Shown: positions 47,829 to 57,537, counted from the first letter of the stretch. The stretch is DNA of 64,000 nt from an uncultured Alphaproteobacteria bacterium (GCA_905479265.1 CAJQLX010000037.1:1-64000); one strand, 5' to 3'. A program made the numbers and translations. Notes: generated by a model not told the origin, from the sequence alone.

Positions 47829-48746
47829 GTGGGATCAAAGACAACACCGCTCGATCCAGTTCTGCGACAGCGGCTAGAGCTGCTGGAAAACCCCGTTCTG
47901 CTGTTTCTCGCACGGCAGACCATTGGTCGGATTCTCGGTGTTCAAGCGGTTGAGCGGCTGATGCGGCCTGCGGCAGGGCTTTCGGGCATGCCGTATCTCA
48001 TCAAGGTGCTCGAAGCTGCCAATATTCGCGTCGAATGCACCCACGGCTTCGATGTCATCCCCGAACAGGGTAAGCCAGCGATTGTCTGTGCGACGCATGC
48101 GACCGGCGTGCTCGATTTTGTTTTGCATATGCAAGCCCTGCAGGAGCGGCGCGACGATATCATGGTGGTGGCAACCGCCGACGCAATGGCCTTCACAGGT
48201 TTTGCGGACAACATCATCCCGGTGCCAGATCGGGAGCCTGATCCAGCGAAGTATCGCAAGAAGCTGTCAGCGTACTTTGATCAGGTTAAGCAGGCGCTGC
48301 GGTCTGGAAAGTTGGTGTTTATCTTCCCCTCTGGTGGGCTGTCGCGGCAGCGGACGAGCGGTTTTAAAGACATCCGCGACAAAGAATGGAAAACCAGCGC
48401 CGCCAGCGTCGCGCATGAGATTGCTCATGAAATGGGTCAGGACGTCCCCTTGATTCCCGGCCATTCAAATGCTGAGCAAAACCCGCGCTACTATTGGTTC
48501 CGCGGTCTTGTCACGGGGCTCTCTCGGGTGCTTGGCAAGGACAAATCGCGAAACTTTGGTGGCAATATCGCTGCGATCGTATTCATGCTGCGCGGGGCGC
48601 TGTATCAGCGAAACAAGGTGCTGCAGGTGGCCTATGCTGACCCTTCAGCAGCGCCCGGCGCAGACTTAGAGGCGTTTATGCAGGGTTTGTACGATCAGGC
48701 CTATGAGCTGGAAGGCTATCTGAGCTTTCCGCGCCGTCGGCACTAG
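47829..48746 (+). CDS. Acyltransferase-like protein (PlsC-like), GTG start
   Basis: 'KPAIVCATHATGVLDFVLHMQAL' and 'LVFIFPSGGLSRQRTSGFKDI', similar in layout to glycerophospholipid acyltransferase motifs. Confidence 0.55.
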   Translation: MGSKTTPLDPVLRQRLELLENPVLLFLARQTIGRILGVQAVERLMRPAAGLSGMPYLIKVLEAANIRVECTHGFDVIPEQGKPAIVCATHATGVLDFVLHMQALQERRDDIMVVATADAMAFTGFADNIIPVPDREPDPAKYRKKLSAYFDQVKQALRSGKLVFIFPSGGLSRQRTSGFKDIRDKEWKTSAASVAHEIAHEMGQDVPLIPGHSNAEQNPRYYWFRGLVTGLSRVLGKDKSRNFGGNIAAIVFMLRGALYQRNKVLQVAYADPSAAPGADLEAFMQGLYDQAYELEGYLSFPRRRH

Positions 48747-48864
48747 CGCAAGGAAACGCCGGCTGGTTTTCGCGCTTTAAAGGCTGCTCAGACCATGCTC
48801 AGCCTTGACTTTCACGGGCTCTTGGCACTCTCAATGCCCGCCACAACAAAAGCAGAGATCCCGA

Positions 48865-49515
48865 ATGGCAAACTTCCTCCACCAGCACGACCTGCCCGAT
48901 GATATTGATCTGGGGCCAGTGTTTGCCATCGATACTGAGACGATGGGCCTGAATCTGGCGCGAGATCGCCTGTGCGTGGTTCAGGTCAGCAGCGGTAACG
49001 GTGATGCTCACGTGATCCAGATGCCGCAGCGCGCGCAGCCGGGTGTTTCGCCATTCGCAGGGTCCGGTATTCAGCTCGCGCCAAATCTGAGCAAGCAACT
49101 GGCAGATCCAAGCCGGCTCAAGCTCATGCACTTTGCTCGTTTCGACATCGCCAGCGTGTACGCCTATCTTGGTGTGCTCATGACCAACGTGTATTGCACC
49201 AAGCTCGCCAGCCGCATGATTCGCACATCCACAGACCGCCACGGTCTGCGCGATTTGTGCAAAGAGTTCCTGAGCGTGGAAATATCCAAGGTTCAGCAAA
49301 CCAGCGACTGGGGCGCGCCTGAGCTTTCCAAAGAGCAGGTCGATTACGCCGCCTCTGACGTTCTGTATCTGCACGGGCTGAAGCAGGCGCTTGACGGACT
49401 GCTGGAGCGCGAAGGGCGGACGGCCTTGGCGCAAAGCTGCTTCGATTTTCTTCCCTATCGCGTGCAACTCGACCTGCTGGGCTGGGAAGAGCGCGATATT
49501 TTTGCCCACGCCTGA
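48865..49515 (+). CDS. rnd: Ribonuclease D-type 3'-5' exonuclease
   Basis: 'VFAIDTETMGLNLARDRLCVVQVSSG', 'KLMHFARFDIASVY', 'LSKEQVDYAASDVLYLHGL'. Confidence 0.88.
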   Translation: MANFLHQHDLPDDIDLGPVFAIDTETMGLNLARDRLCVVQVSSGNGDAHVIQMPQRAQPGVSPFAGSGIQLAPNLSKQLADPSRLKLMHFARFDIASVYAYLGVLMTNVYCTKLASRMIRTSTDRHGLRDLCKEFLSVEISKVQQTSDWGAPELSKEQVDYAASDVLYLHGLKQALDGLLEREGRTALAQSCFDFLPYRVQLDLLGWEERDIFAHA

Positions 49516-49523
49516 GGTGATGC

Positions 49524-49826
49524 ATGACGGCGCGGGGCTGGGTCATAGCGGGATTACGGCTTGCGGCCTTGGGGGTCGGCGGCGTTGCGGTCAGTGTCCT
49601 TGTGTTCGACCGCCTCAACCAACCTGTTAAAGCAACCGGCCCGGCGCTGCTTGGGTCGTCTGCGGCAGAGGCTCCGGAGGGCACAGGCGTCGCCCTTCGC
49701 GGACCGGTGTCCATTGTCGGTCCAGCGGGTTCCGTGCTGGAATCCCAGACTGGCGCAGACTTCGACCCGGACACCGGCAATCTCACGCTTTTGGGCGCGT
49801 CTTCACTCTCCGGAACCCATGAATAG
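49524..49826 (+). CDS. Short membrane-anchored protein in the lptC position (LptC-like candidate)
   Basis: N-terminal TM 'VIAGLRLAALGVGGVAVSVLVF' plus 'ALRGPVSIVGPAGSVLESQTGADFDPDTGNLTLLGASSLSG'; between rnd and lptA. Confidence 0.5.
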   Translation: MTARGWVIAGLRLAALGVGGVAVSVLVFDRLNQPVKATGPALLGSSAAEAPEGTGVALRGPVSIVGPAGSVLESQTGADFDPDTGNLTLLGASSLSGTHE

Positions 49827-49858
49827 TCATCAGCGGTGAAGTGGTTTAGTTTCGCCTG

Positions 49859-50617
49859 ATGATCCAAACGTTGCTTTCGCCCCTCTTCCTGTTCGTCGTG
49901 TCCTTTTGCCTGCCGGCGTCGTCAGCCTTGGCGCAGTCTCGTGCCAGTGGCGCTGGCTTCGACCTGACGGCGACAGACGGCATTCGCTTCCTTGCCGACG
50001 CAGGACGCTATGAAGCAACGGGAAATGTGCAGCTTGTCGTGGGGGATTGGGTTGTTTTGGCTGACCGGATCGTGGCTTCACTCGATGCGCAGCACGTCCG
50101 TATGGAGCGCCTGCTCGCCGAGGGGACCGTGTTCGTCCAAAGCGGCACGTTCAAAGCGCGCGCGGCGTCGCTAGAGCTGCGGCTACAGGCACCAAAGGTG
50201 GAATTGCGCGGGGCGCCTGTCAGTGTGCAAATGGCGGATGACCGCATGGTAACGGCCGGTTCGCTGTCCTTTCTGATCGATGCCGGCGAGCTGAGGATCG
50301 ATCAAGATTTTGTTTTGCAAACGCGAGGTGCTGTCATTGCCGGAGGGCGGGCTTCGATGATGACGGTCGACGGTGTTCTGGACGCGCTGCATGTTCAGGG
50401 CGGCGTTGACGTGGAGCGCGACGGTTTTCGCGCCGCCGCTGAAAGCCTGCGCTTGGACCGTGAAAACAACCTGATTTCGCTCGAAGGCGCGGTGGTGCTG
50501 CAAAGCGGAGACGTGCTGCTTTCGGGTATCAGCGCTACGTTTGATCTCGAAAGCGGGGCGGTAAACATCAACAATGATACGGCCGGGCGCGTTTCGGGCG
50601 CGCTCCGTTCCCAATGA
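49859..50617 (+). CDS. lptA: LptA/OstA-like LPS transport periplasmic protein
   Basis: Signal peptide; OstA-like 'GRYEATGNVQLVVGDWVVLADRIVASLD...ERLLAEGTVFVQSG' repeats; directly upstream of lptB. Confidence 0.8.
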   Translation: MIQTLLSPLFLFVVSFCLPASSALAQSRASGAGFDLTATDGIRFLADAGRYEATGNVQLVVGDWVVLADRIVASLDAQHVRMERLLAEGTVFVQSGTFKARAASLELRLQAPKVELRGAPVSVQMADDRMVTAGSLSFLIDAGELRIDQDFVLQTRGAVIAGGRASMMTVDGVLDALHVQGGVDVERDGFRAAAESLRLDRENNLISLEGAVVLQSGDVLLSGISATFDLESGAVNINNDTAGRVSGALRSQ

Positions 50618-51354
50618 GTGAGACGACATCCGGACTGGTGGTTGAGGCCTTGACGGTGACGCGGGGCCGAAAGGGCGTGGTGCAGGGGGTCAACCTGCGC
50701 TGCGAACCGGGTGAGATTGTTGGCCTCATTGGGCCCAATGGTGCCGGAAAGAGCACCACGTTTCACGCACTGGTCGGTCTGGTGCCGTGCCGAGCGGATC
50801 GGCTCACCCTCAACGGGCACGATCTATCCCGGTTGGCCATGTTCCAGCGGGCGCGTCGAGGGCTTGGATATTTGCCCCAAGAGCCGTCTGGGTTTCATGG
50901 TCTATCGGTTCGAAACAATCTGCGGGCTGTGATGGAAATTGCCGTGGAGCGCTCAGCGCGAAAACAACTGCTGGAACACCTTCTGCGTGACTTTGATCTC
51001 GAAGACGTGGCGACGCAGCGGTCTGAAACGCTCTCCGGTGGCCAGCGTCGCCGGCTTGAAATTGCCCGCACGATGGCCAGCCGGCCCAAAGTCGTGTTGT
51101 TGGATGAGCCCTTTGCGGGTGTGGATCCAATTTCGATCGAAAGTCTGCAAAGCGCGATCCGCCGTGTTCGAGACTCAGGGGTCGCTGTGCTGATCACAGA
51201 TCACAATGTCAGGGACACACTCGAACTGGTTGACCGGGCGGCGTTAATTGATCGTGGGACTGTTTTGATTGAGGGAACGCCATCCGAAATCACCGCAGAT
51301 GAAACCGCTAGAAATCGGTATTTCGGCGATAAATTCCACTACGAGCGCCGTTAA
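50614..51354 (+). CDS. lptB: LPS export ABC transporter ATP-binding protein
   Basis: Walker A 'GLIGPNGAGKSTTFHALVGL', 'YLPQEPSGFHGLSVRNNL', 'LSGGQRRRLEIARTMASRPKVVLLDEPFAGVDP'. Confidence 0.95.
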   Translation: MSETTSGLVVEALTVTRGRKGVVQGVNLRCEPGEIVGLIGPNGAGKSTTFHALVGLVPCRADRLTLNGHDLSRLAMFQRARRGLGYLPQEPSGFHGLSVRNNLRAVMEIAVERSARKQLLEHLLRDFDLEDVATQRSETLSGGQRRRLEIARTMASRPKVVLLDEPFAGVDPISIESLQSAIRRVRDSGVAVLITDHNVRDTLELVDRAALIDRGTVLIEGTPSEITADETARNRYFGDKFHYERR

Positions 51355-51591
51355 ATGACATACTCAAGTCCGATAATATGACTTGTTGTGGCGTAAATAC
51401 CTCAAACCTGCTTGCAATCTTTGAGCCAAGTCTCAAAGTCTGGCACAACAATAATAATCTCGGGTATTGGTAGTGTGATTTAGAGAACATTTTGGCGTAC
51501 AAGCTGAGGTGTTCAACAGTTTTATGAGATTTAAGGTCGCGCTGCGAAAGCATTATGGGGCGCATGTGGCGAGCGATACAGGATAGTAAAC

Positions 51592-53082
51592 GTGGCGATT
51601 TCGCAGAATTTAGCCCTGAAACAGGGTCAATCCCTTGTTATGACGCCTCAGTTGCAGCAGGCGATCAAGCTGTTGCAGCTCTCAAATGTTGAGTTGAGCG
51701 AATACATCGAAACGGAGTTGGAGAAGAATCCACTGTTGGAGCGCGACGACGCGCCAGCCGAACCCCGTGCTGCGGCTGAAGCCAACGCCGAGCCCTCATC
51801 GGAGGTACCCGCACCGGAACTGGCGCCGCTGGACGACAACCGGGGTGCCATGGGTGAGATGGACGATACGTGGCAAGGTCGCGATGACACGGCGGACGCT
51901 CAGGTTGGTGCTTCTGTTGCTTTCGAGAACTGGGGCAGCGGCGGCAGCCGATCCTTTGAAGGGGGCGAAGATTTTGACTTGGAAAACCGCTTGGCTTCTC
52001 AAGAATCCTTGCGCGATCACCTCGTCAGTCAGATCAACATTGAGCTCGACGATCCTGCGGATCGGATGATTGCATTTACGCTCGTCGAAAACCTTGATGA
52101 AGCCGGCTATGTGCGTATTGCGCTGGATGATATTGCCGAGCGCATGGACTGTCCGGTTGGTCATGTTGAGTCCGTTCTGCAGCACATGCAGGGGTTTGAG
52201 CCCACAGGGATCTTTGCCCGCGACCTCAAGGAATGTCTGACGCTGCAACTCGCAGAAATGCGGGTGTTGGATGGTCCGATGATGGGCTTGCTGGAAAACC
52301 TCGATCTGTTGGCAAATGGCGACTTGCCCAAGCTGGTCAAAGTCTGCCGCGTCAGTCAGGAAGTGCTGGTTGAGCGTGTGCGGCTGCTGCGGTCTGTAAA
52401 CCCGAAGCCCGCATCAAAATATTCGAACGACAGCGCCCATGTTGTGACGCCCGATGTTTTGCTCCGCGCCAACCCTGCGGGTGGTTGGATTGTTGAGCTG
52501 AACCCAGAAAACCTACCCCGCGTGTTGGTCAGTAACACCTATTCAGGGCTGGTCACGAACGGCAAGCTCCGCAAGGAAGACAAGGAATACCTCAACGAAC
52601 AGCTGCAAACGGCGAACTGGTTGGTTAAAGCCCTGCATCAGCGCGCCACGACCATCATGAAAGTCGCTTCGACCATCGTTGAGCGTCAGGAGTTGTTTTT
52701 CACCAAAGGGGTCCAGTACCTCAAGCCGCTGATTTTGCGTGATATTTCTGAAGCTGTTGAAATTCACGAGTCCACGGTTTCCCGAGCGACAACGAACAAG
52801 TACATCAGCACGCCACGCGGCATGTTCGAGCTCAAATACTTCTTCACCGCCTCAATCGCGTCTTCGGGCGATGGCGAAGCGCACTCGGCAGAAGCCGTCC
52901 GGCATCGGATCAAAACATTGATCGACGCCGAGCAGCCGGACGCCATCCTTTCCGACGACACCATCGTTTCGATGCTGCGCGGTGAGGGCGTAGACATTGC
53001 AAGGCGGACGGTCGCGAAATACCGTGAAGCGCTGCGCATCCCGTCATCGGTCAAACGCCGCCGGTTAAAGGCGATGGCTTAG
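51592..53082 (+). CDS. rpoN: RNA polymerase factor sigma-54
   Basis: 'QSLVMTPQLQQAIKLLQLSNVELSEYIETELEKNPLLE' region I; RpoN box 'RRTVAKYREALRIPSS'. Confidence 0.97.
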   Translation: MAISQNLALKQGQSLVMTPQLQQAIKLLQLSNVELSEYIETELEKNPLLERDDAPAEPRAAAEANAEPSSEVPAPELAPLDDNRGAMGEMDDTWQGRDDTADAQVGASVAFENWGSGGSRSFEGGEDFDLENRLASQESLRDHLVSQINIELDDPADRMIAFTLVENLDEAGYVRIALDDIAERMDCPVGHVESVLQHMQGFEPTGIFARDLKECLTLQLAEMRVLDGPMMGLLENLDLLANGDLPKLVKVCRVSQEVLVERVRLLRSVNPKPASKYSNDSAHVVTPDVLLRANPAGGWIVELNPENLPRVLVSNTYSGLVTNGKLRKEDKEYLNEQLQTANWLVKALHQRATTIMKVASTIVERQELFFTKGVQYLKPLILRDISEAVEIHESTVSRATTNKYISTPRGMFELKYFFTASIASSGDGEAHSAEAVRHRIKTLIDAEQPDAILSDDTIVSMLRGEGVDIARRTVAKYREALRIPSSVKRRRLKAMA

Positions 53083-53225
53083 CCGTCGTTTCCGGCAAAA
53101 CGTCCTGCTTCAACGAAGTTCTTTTTGTGATTATGCGGCCTATTCGTTTGCGGATATGGCCGTGGCGTCTTACCTTTGAGTCAGGTTCATTTTGAACCCT
53201 TCGTCTCAACTGCAAGGAGGACGAC

Positions 53226-53804
53226 ATGCAGATAAAAGTAACTTCCCGCCACATGGATGTAAGCAACGCGCTGGAACAGCGCGCACAAAACGCCGTCACC
53301 GACATGCTCGAAAAATACTTTGGGCACGGTTTGGGGGCTGACGTTGTGTTTTCCAAAGGGGCGGGCGGTTTTCACTGCATGATTACTGTCCACGTGCACC
53401 GAAATCTTGAACTTCAGGCTAGTGACGAACAAGGTGACGCGCACGCGGCTCTCGATCATGCCGCAGAAAAGCTCGCAAAGCGGTTGCGCCGCTACAAACG
53501 TAAACTGAACGACCATCGCGGATTGGCTGAACAGGCCGATGTCCGTGCAGCCCGTGCAATGGTGTTAGCAGCGCCAGAGCAGGACGAGGTTGAGGATTCC
53601 GCTAGCGACGCGGAAGATGCTGGGCAGTTCGCCACAATTGTTGCTGAAAAACAGACAGAAATTCAAAAACTGACGATCAGCCAAGCCGTTGCACGCTTGG
53701 ATTTGTCCGGTTTGAATGCACTGCTGTTCGAATCAGATGGCAGGGTCAACCTCGTATATCGTCGAAATGATGGTAATGTCGGTTGGATTGATCCGGGACA
53801 GTAG
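53226..53804 (+). CDS. hpf: Ribosome hibernation promoting factor (long form)
   Basis: 'MQIKVTSRHMDVSNALEQRAQNAV...' and C-terminal 'NALLFESDGRVNLVYRRNDGNVGWIDP'. Confidence 0.92.
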   Translation: MQIKVTSRHMDVSNALEQRAQNAVTDMLEKYFGHGLGADVVFSKGAGGFHCMITVHVHRNLELQASDEQGDAHAALDHAAEKLAKRLRRYKRKLNDHRGLAEQADVRAARAMVLAAPEQDEVEDSASDAEDAGQFATIVAEKQTEIQKLTISQAVARLDLSGLNALLFESDGRVNLVYRRNDGNVGWIDPGQ

Positions 53805-53870
53805 CGGATCAAAAGGGCGTGGCACTGTCCGCGCCCTTTGGCTTTCTCACTTTCTGACCGAGGCAATGAT

Positions 53871-54314
53871 TTGAACGATCTTCTTGTGTCACCGACATTC
53901 ATCGATGCGAGTGTTAGTGTAACGAGCAAACGCCATTTATTGCTCTCATTGGCGCAACGTGTCGCTGCGCCCTACGGCGTGGAAGAAAGAGATGTGCTCG
54001 AAGCGCTTCAGTCTCGCGAACAAGAAGGTTCGACCGGCGCAGGCGACGGGGTGGCCATTCCGCATGCCAAAATCAGCGGCCTGACCCGAACCGTCACGTA
54101 TTTTGCGCGGCTGGAAAATCCAGTTGAGTACGACTCATTGGACGATGAGCCCGTTGATCTGATTTTTCTTATTCTCGCGCCAGAAAGCGCCAATGGCGAT
54201 CACCTCAAGCTGCTTGCCCGTGTCTCGCGTGCGTTCAAAGACGCTGAGTTTCGCGAGCGCTTGCGCGGCGCTGATGACGCTTCGGCCTTGGATATTCTGC
54301 TCAACCAGGATTGA
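53871..54314 (+). CDS. ptsN: PTS IIA-like nitrogen regulatory protein PtsN
   Basis: 'REQEGSTGAGDGVAIPHAKISGLTRTVTYFARLENPVEYDSLDDEPVDLIFLILAPE'; TTG start inferred. Confidence 0.93.
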   Translation: MNDLLVSPTFIDASVSVTSKRHLLLSLAQRVAAPYGVEERDVLEALQSREQEGSTGAGDGVAIPHAKISGLTRTVTYFARLENPVEYDSLDDEPVDLIFLILAPESANGDHLKLLARVSRAFKDAEFRERLRGADDASALDILLNQD

Positions 54315-54719
54315 TTAACCGGGCCAAAACGGAATGGTTTCGAGTGAGAACTCAACTTCACTGATGGTGAAGAACAGGAACATCATGCCGGCGACCGTAA
54401 AATACACCACCAGCGGTGATAGAACCAAAGCTGCTGCTAGGATCCGCCACCATCGGTCAGCCATGGGGTCGCCGGAAAATTCTGTGAACAGCGCGTAGGA
54501 ATAATAGACCAGCGCAAAGATCCCCGCCGGTATCAACCAAAACGCCACAGGTCGATGGTCGGAAAAGCGGATCGGGCCAAAGGCGGCACAGCTGATCCAG
54601 CAGATGATGCTGAAAGCCAACGTGATCAGGCAAAGCCGGAACAGCAGCATGTCACGAAAAATCTTGCGGCGTTCGGCTTCGGAAAGCAGCGCCTCGCGAT
54701 CTGCGGTCAGTTTTGCCAC
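54315..54719 (-). CDS. Hypothetical membrane protein
   Basis: Three hydrophobic segments; convergent with ptsN. Confidence 0.6.
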   Translation of the reverse strand: MAKLTADREALLSEAERRKIFRDMLLFRLCLITLAFSIICWISCAAFGPIRFSDHRPVAFWLIPAGIFALVYYSYALFTEFSGDPMADRWWRILAAALVLSPLVVYFTVAGMMFLFFTISEVEFSLETIPFWPG

Positions 54720-54725
54720 TGGTCT

Positions 54726-55145
54726 TTACCCTCGATCAACAACGGGGATTTCTACCCCAGTCTCACGCAGTTCCGGGCGTTCCAGAACGATTTCCAAGAT
54801 ACCGTCGGCGACGGTTGCAGACTGCACGTCCAACCCCGGGCCAAGCGCGAAACGTCTTTGAAACGCACGGAATGCAATGCCGTTGTGGAAGTAATCACTG
54901 TCGTCCAAGCTGGCATTAGCCTCCCCCCGTTTACCAATCACCAACAGTTGATGAGGTTGGGCGATAAGGCGCAAATCGTCTTTGGTGAAGCCCGCGACGG
55001 CGATCCGAACGATGTAGGTGTTTTCGTCTTTGATGAGCACGTCATAGGGTGGATAGGCATCGCCGCCTCGTTGCTTCGCCAAAAATTCCAAATGGCTGAA
55101 AAGCGGCTCGAAACCGAGCAGAGAAGGGTGCTCCAAGACGCTCAT
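54726..55145 (-). CDS. Small heat-shock protein (Hsp20/IbpA-like)
   Basis: 'YPPYDVLIKDENTYIVRIAVAGFTKDDLRLIAQPHQLLVIGKRG...YFHNGIAFRAFQRRFALGPGLDVQSATVADGILEIVLER' alpha-crystallin domain. Confidence 0.92.
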   Translation of the reverse strand: MSVLEHPSLLGFEPLFSHLEFLAKQRGGDAYPPYDVLIKDENTYIVRIAVAGFTKDDLRLIAQPHQLLVIGKRGEANASLDDSDYFHNGIAFRAFQRRFALGPGLDVQSATVADGILEIVLERPELRETGVEIPVVDRG

Positions 55146-55606
55146 TCGCTGAGTTTCCCAGTCCATTTCTGGAACGCTTCGATGGTCTCGGTCGATACGT
55201 AATGTTCGATCCCTTCGGCGTCGCGTTGTGCGGTGGCGTCGTCGATGCCGAGCGCGCAGAGGAATTCCACGACAATGCGATGACGCTCCCTTGATTCTTG
55301 CGCCAGCCCGGCGCCGGCATCGGTTAGGAAAATGGATCGATACGGTTGGGTGCTGACCAGCCCTTCTTTGACCAAGCGCGCAAGGATGCGGTTTACCGTG
55401 GCATGAGAAACGCCCATGCGGGCGGCAACATCGACGACCCGGGCTTCGCCCGTCGCTTTGATCAGATCGTCGATCAATTCCACATAGTCTTGTGCGGTTT
55501 CGCTGCGACGGGCTTCACGCACCGCCTCAAAACCGGCGGCCTGTTGCTCGACAGGGGCAAGATCGGCATTCGTCGAATCGATGGGAGCAGATTTGGAAGA
55601 GCTCAA
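55142..55606 (-). CDS. mntR: Manganese-binding DtxR/MntR-family regulator
   Basis: 'DYVELIDDLIKATGEARVVDVAARMGVSHATVNRILARLVKEGLVSTQPYRSIFLTDAGAGLAQESRERHRIVVEFL'. Confidence 0.92.
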   Translation of the reverse strand: MSSSKSAPIDSTNADLAPVEQQAAGFEAVREARRSETAQDYVELIDDLIKATGEARVVDVAARMGVSHATVNRILARLVKEGLVSTQPYRSIFLTDAGAGLAQESRERHRIVVEFLCALGIDDATAQRDAEGIEHYVSTETIEAFQKWTGKLSE

Positions 55607-55709
55607 CGTTTTTGGACGCCTGTACAGTTAAGCACCCCTTTTTGCAGTGTGAGAGGGCGATTTCAAGGAAAGTGAGGCACTTTGTCTGCAATAATTCTGA
55701 GACCCTTGC

Positions 55710-55735
55710 ACAATGTGTAGCCTAAGCTACATTGT
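55710..55735. promoter_or_regulatory. Palindromic operator candidate, MntR-box-like
   Basis: acaatg-tgtagc-ctaa-gctaca-ttgt dyad in divergent mntR/sitA region. Confidence 0.6.
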
Positions 55736-55774
55736 AGATCACTGGCTTCATTGTTTGCGGTAAACGGACAAATC

Positions 55775-56737
55775 ATGCGCGGTTTGGTGTTAAGCATCAC
55801 TGTTTTTGTGTTTGGAATGGTCGCCTCTGCTTCCGCAGAAGGCCTGACCGTGCGCACGACTACACGAATGCTCGCTGACCCGCTGGCCTACCTGTTGGCC
55901 GATCAAGCAGAGGTCACGGCGCTATTGGGTGCGGGAACCGATCCGCACACCTATCAACCAACCCGCAAGGACGTCCGCCAGCTCGTCGAAGCCGATGCAG
56001 TGGTCTATCACGGGTTGCTTTTTGAGGCTCAGTTGCTGGGTTTGTTGAGCCAGCTTGAGCGGCGCAATCCGGTATTCGCAAGCGATGACGTCCAGGGGCC
56101 GGAACAGCTGCTGTTTGTCGAGGGATACGCAGACCCCCACACGTGGCACGATCCGGTGTTTTGGACCGAAACGGTCATCGCCGTGGCACAAAGCATGTCG
56201 CAAGACTTGGACTTGGTCCTGTCGGCAGACCGTATCGCGACGCTCCGCACGGCGGCGCGGTTGATCGATGAATGGATCACGCAGACTTTCGCACCGATAC
56301 CGGTTGAGCAGCGCATTGTTGTGAGCGCGCACGACGCCTTTTCTTACTACGGGAAGCGCTACGGCGTGAGCCTTGAGCCTCTGCTGGGGCTTTCTACGGC
56401 AAGTGAAACCAAGCTGGCCCGCGTCAACGAACTCGTTGAATTGATCGCCGAACGGGACATCTCTGCGGTGTTTAGTGAGACATCGGTGGAAAGCGCTGGG
56501 ATCGCCGCACTGCGCGAAGGCGCGGCGCAGCGCGGTGTTGATTTGCGATCCATGCCGCCGCTGTATTCTGATGCGCTGGGGCCGGCTGACAAACGTGGTG
56601 GTCAATATTTTGGAATGTTGATCGAAAACACGATCAATATTGTCGACGCCATTTCCGGCGAGCGCCCCTCGCTTTCCCCATCCGCGCAGATTTTTTTGGA
56701 GGCGCACGGCCTTCTCGCCACGGAGACGTTGCTATGA
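55775..56737 (+). CDS. Metal (Mn/Zn) ABC transporter substrate-binding protein
   Basis: 'LTVRTTTRMLADPLAYLLADQAEVTALLGAGTDPHTYQPTRKDVRQLVEADAVVYHGLLFE'; signal peptide. Confidence 0.9.
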   Translation: MRGLVLSITVFVFGMVASASAEGLTVRTTTRMLADPLAYLLADQAEVTALLGAGTDPHTYQPTRKDVRQLVEADAVVYHGLLFEAQLLGLLSQLERRNPVFASDDVQGPEQLLFVEGYADPHTWHDPVFWTETVIAVAQSMSQDLDLVLSADRIATLRTAARLIDEWITQTFAPIPVEQRIVVSAHDAFSYYGKRYGVSLEPLLGLSTASETKLARVNELVELIAERDISAVFSETSVESAGIAALREGAAQRGVDLRSMPPLYSDALGPADKRGGQYFGMLIENTINIVDAISGERPSLSPSAQIFLEAHGLLATETLL

Positions 56738-57513
56738 ATGCCTTCACAAGCCTTTTCATGATGACGGACAAGAGCGCTAGTCTCGCCCAGAAAACGGCAG
56801 TGGGGGTCTATGGACTGGCCGCCGGTTATGGCGGTGAAACCATTGTACGCGATGCAAGTTTTGAGGTGCAGCAAGGCGAGCGGCTGGCGATCATTGGACC
56901 CAATGGTGCGGGCAAATCGACGCTGCTCAAGGCCATGCTGGGCTTGATCAAGCCCCAGGCCGGTTCAGCGCGTTTCCTCGATCGACGCTTCAACGAAGTC
57001 CGTCAGCACGTGGCCTATGTCACCCAAGCCGACGACATTGACTGGCGCTTCCCCAGCAAAGTCCGCGATTTGGTTGCGATGGGGCGCGGGGTTCACTTGG
57101 GCCTGACCGGTCGGTTGAGTGCGCGGGATTGGCAGGCTGTCGATCGGGCGCTTGATGCTGTGAATAGCTTGGATTTAGCGCACCGGCCGCTGTCTGATCT
57201 ATCGGGCGGACAACGCCGACGGGTTTTGCTGGCGCGCGCGCTGGTGCAGGATCCACAGATTCTCATCATGGATGAGCCGTTTCAGGCGATTGACGAGGCC
57301 ACGCGGGCTGCGTTGCTGAGCGTTTTGGATGATTTTCAGGACGACGGCAAAACCGCTATTATTGTTCACCACAACCTCGGTGACGTGCGGGCTCTGTTTG
57401 ATCGCGTGGTGTTGGTGGATGGCACAGTCACGGCGACGGGAACCCCGGAAGCGGTCTTTGATGATCCCGCCTTTACCGCCGCCTTTGGTGCGATTGCGCA
57501 TCGCGCTGCCTGA
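56734..57513 (+). CDS. Metal ABC transporter ATP-binding protein
   Basis: 'IIGPNGAGKSTLLKAMLGLIKPQAGSARFL', 'LSGGQRRRVLLARALVQDPQILIMDEPFQAID'. Confidence 0.93.
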   Translation: MNAFTSLFMMTDKSASLAQKTAVGVYGLAAGYGGETIVRDASFEVQQGERLAIIGPNGAGKSTLLKAMLGLIKPQAGSARFLDRRFNEVRQHVAYVTQADDIDWRFPSKVRDLVAMGRGVHLGLTGRLSARDWQAVDRALDAVNSLDLAHRPLSDLSGGQRRRVLLARALVQDPQILIMDEPFQAIDEATRAALLSVLDDFQDDGKTAIIVHHNLGDVRALFDRVVLVDGTVTATGTPEAVFDDPAFTAAFGAIAHRAA

Positions 57514-57537
57514 GGGTGTCATAGCACCGGAGGCGGG

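Noticed and set aside
48799-49509. 236-aa minus-strand ORF
   Set aside because: Antisense to RNase D, which has clear exonuclease motifs
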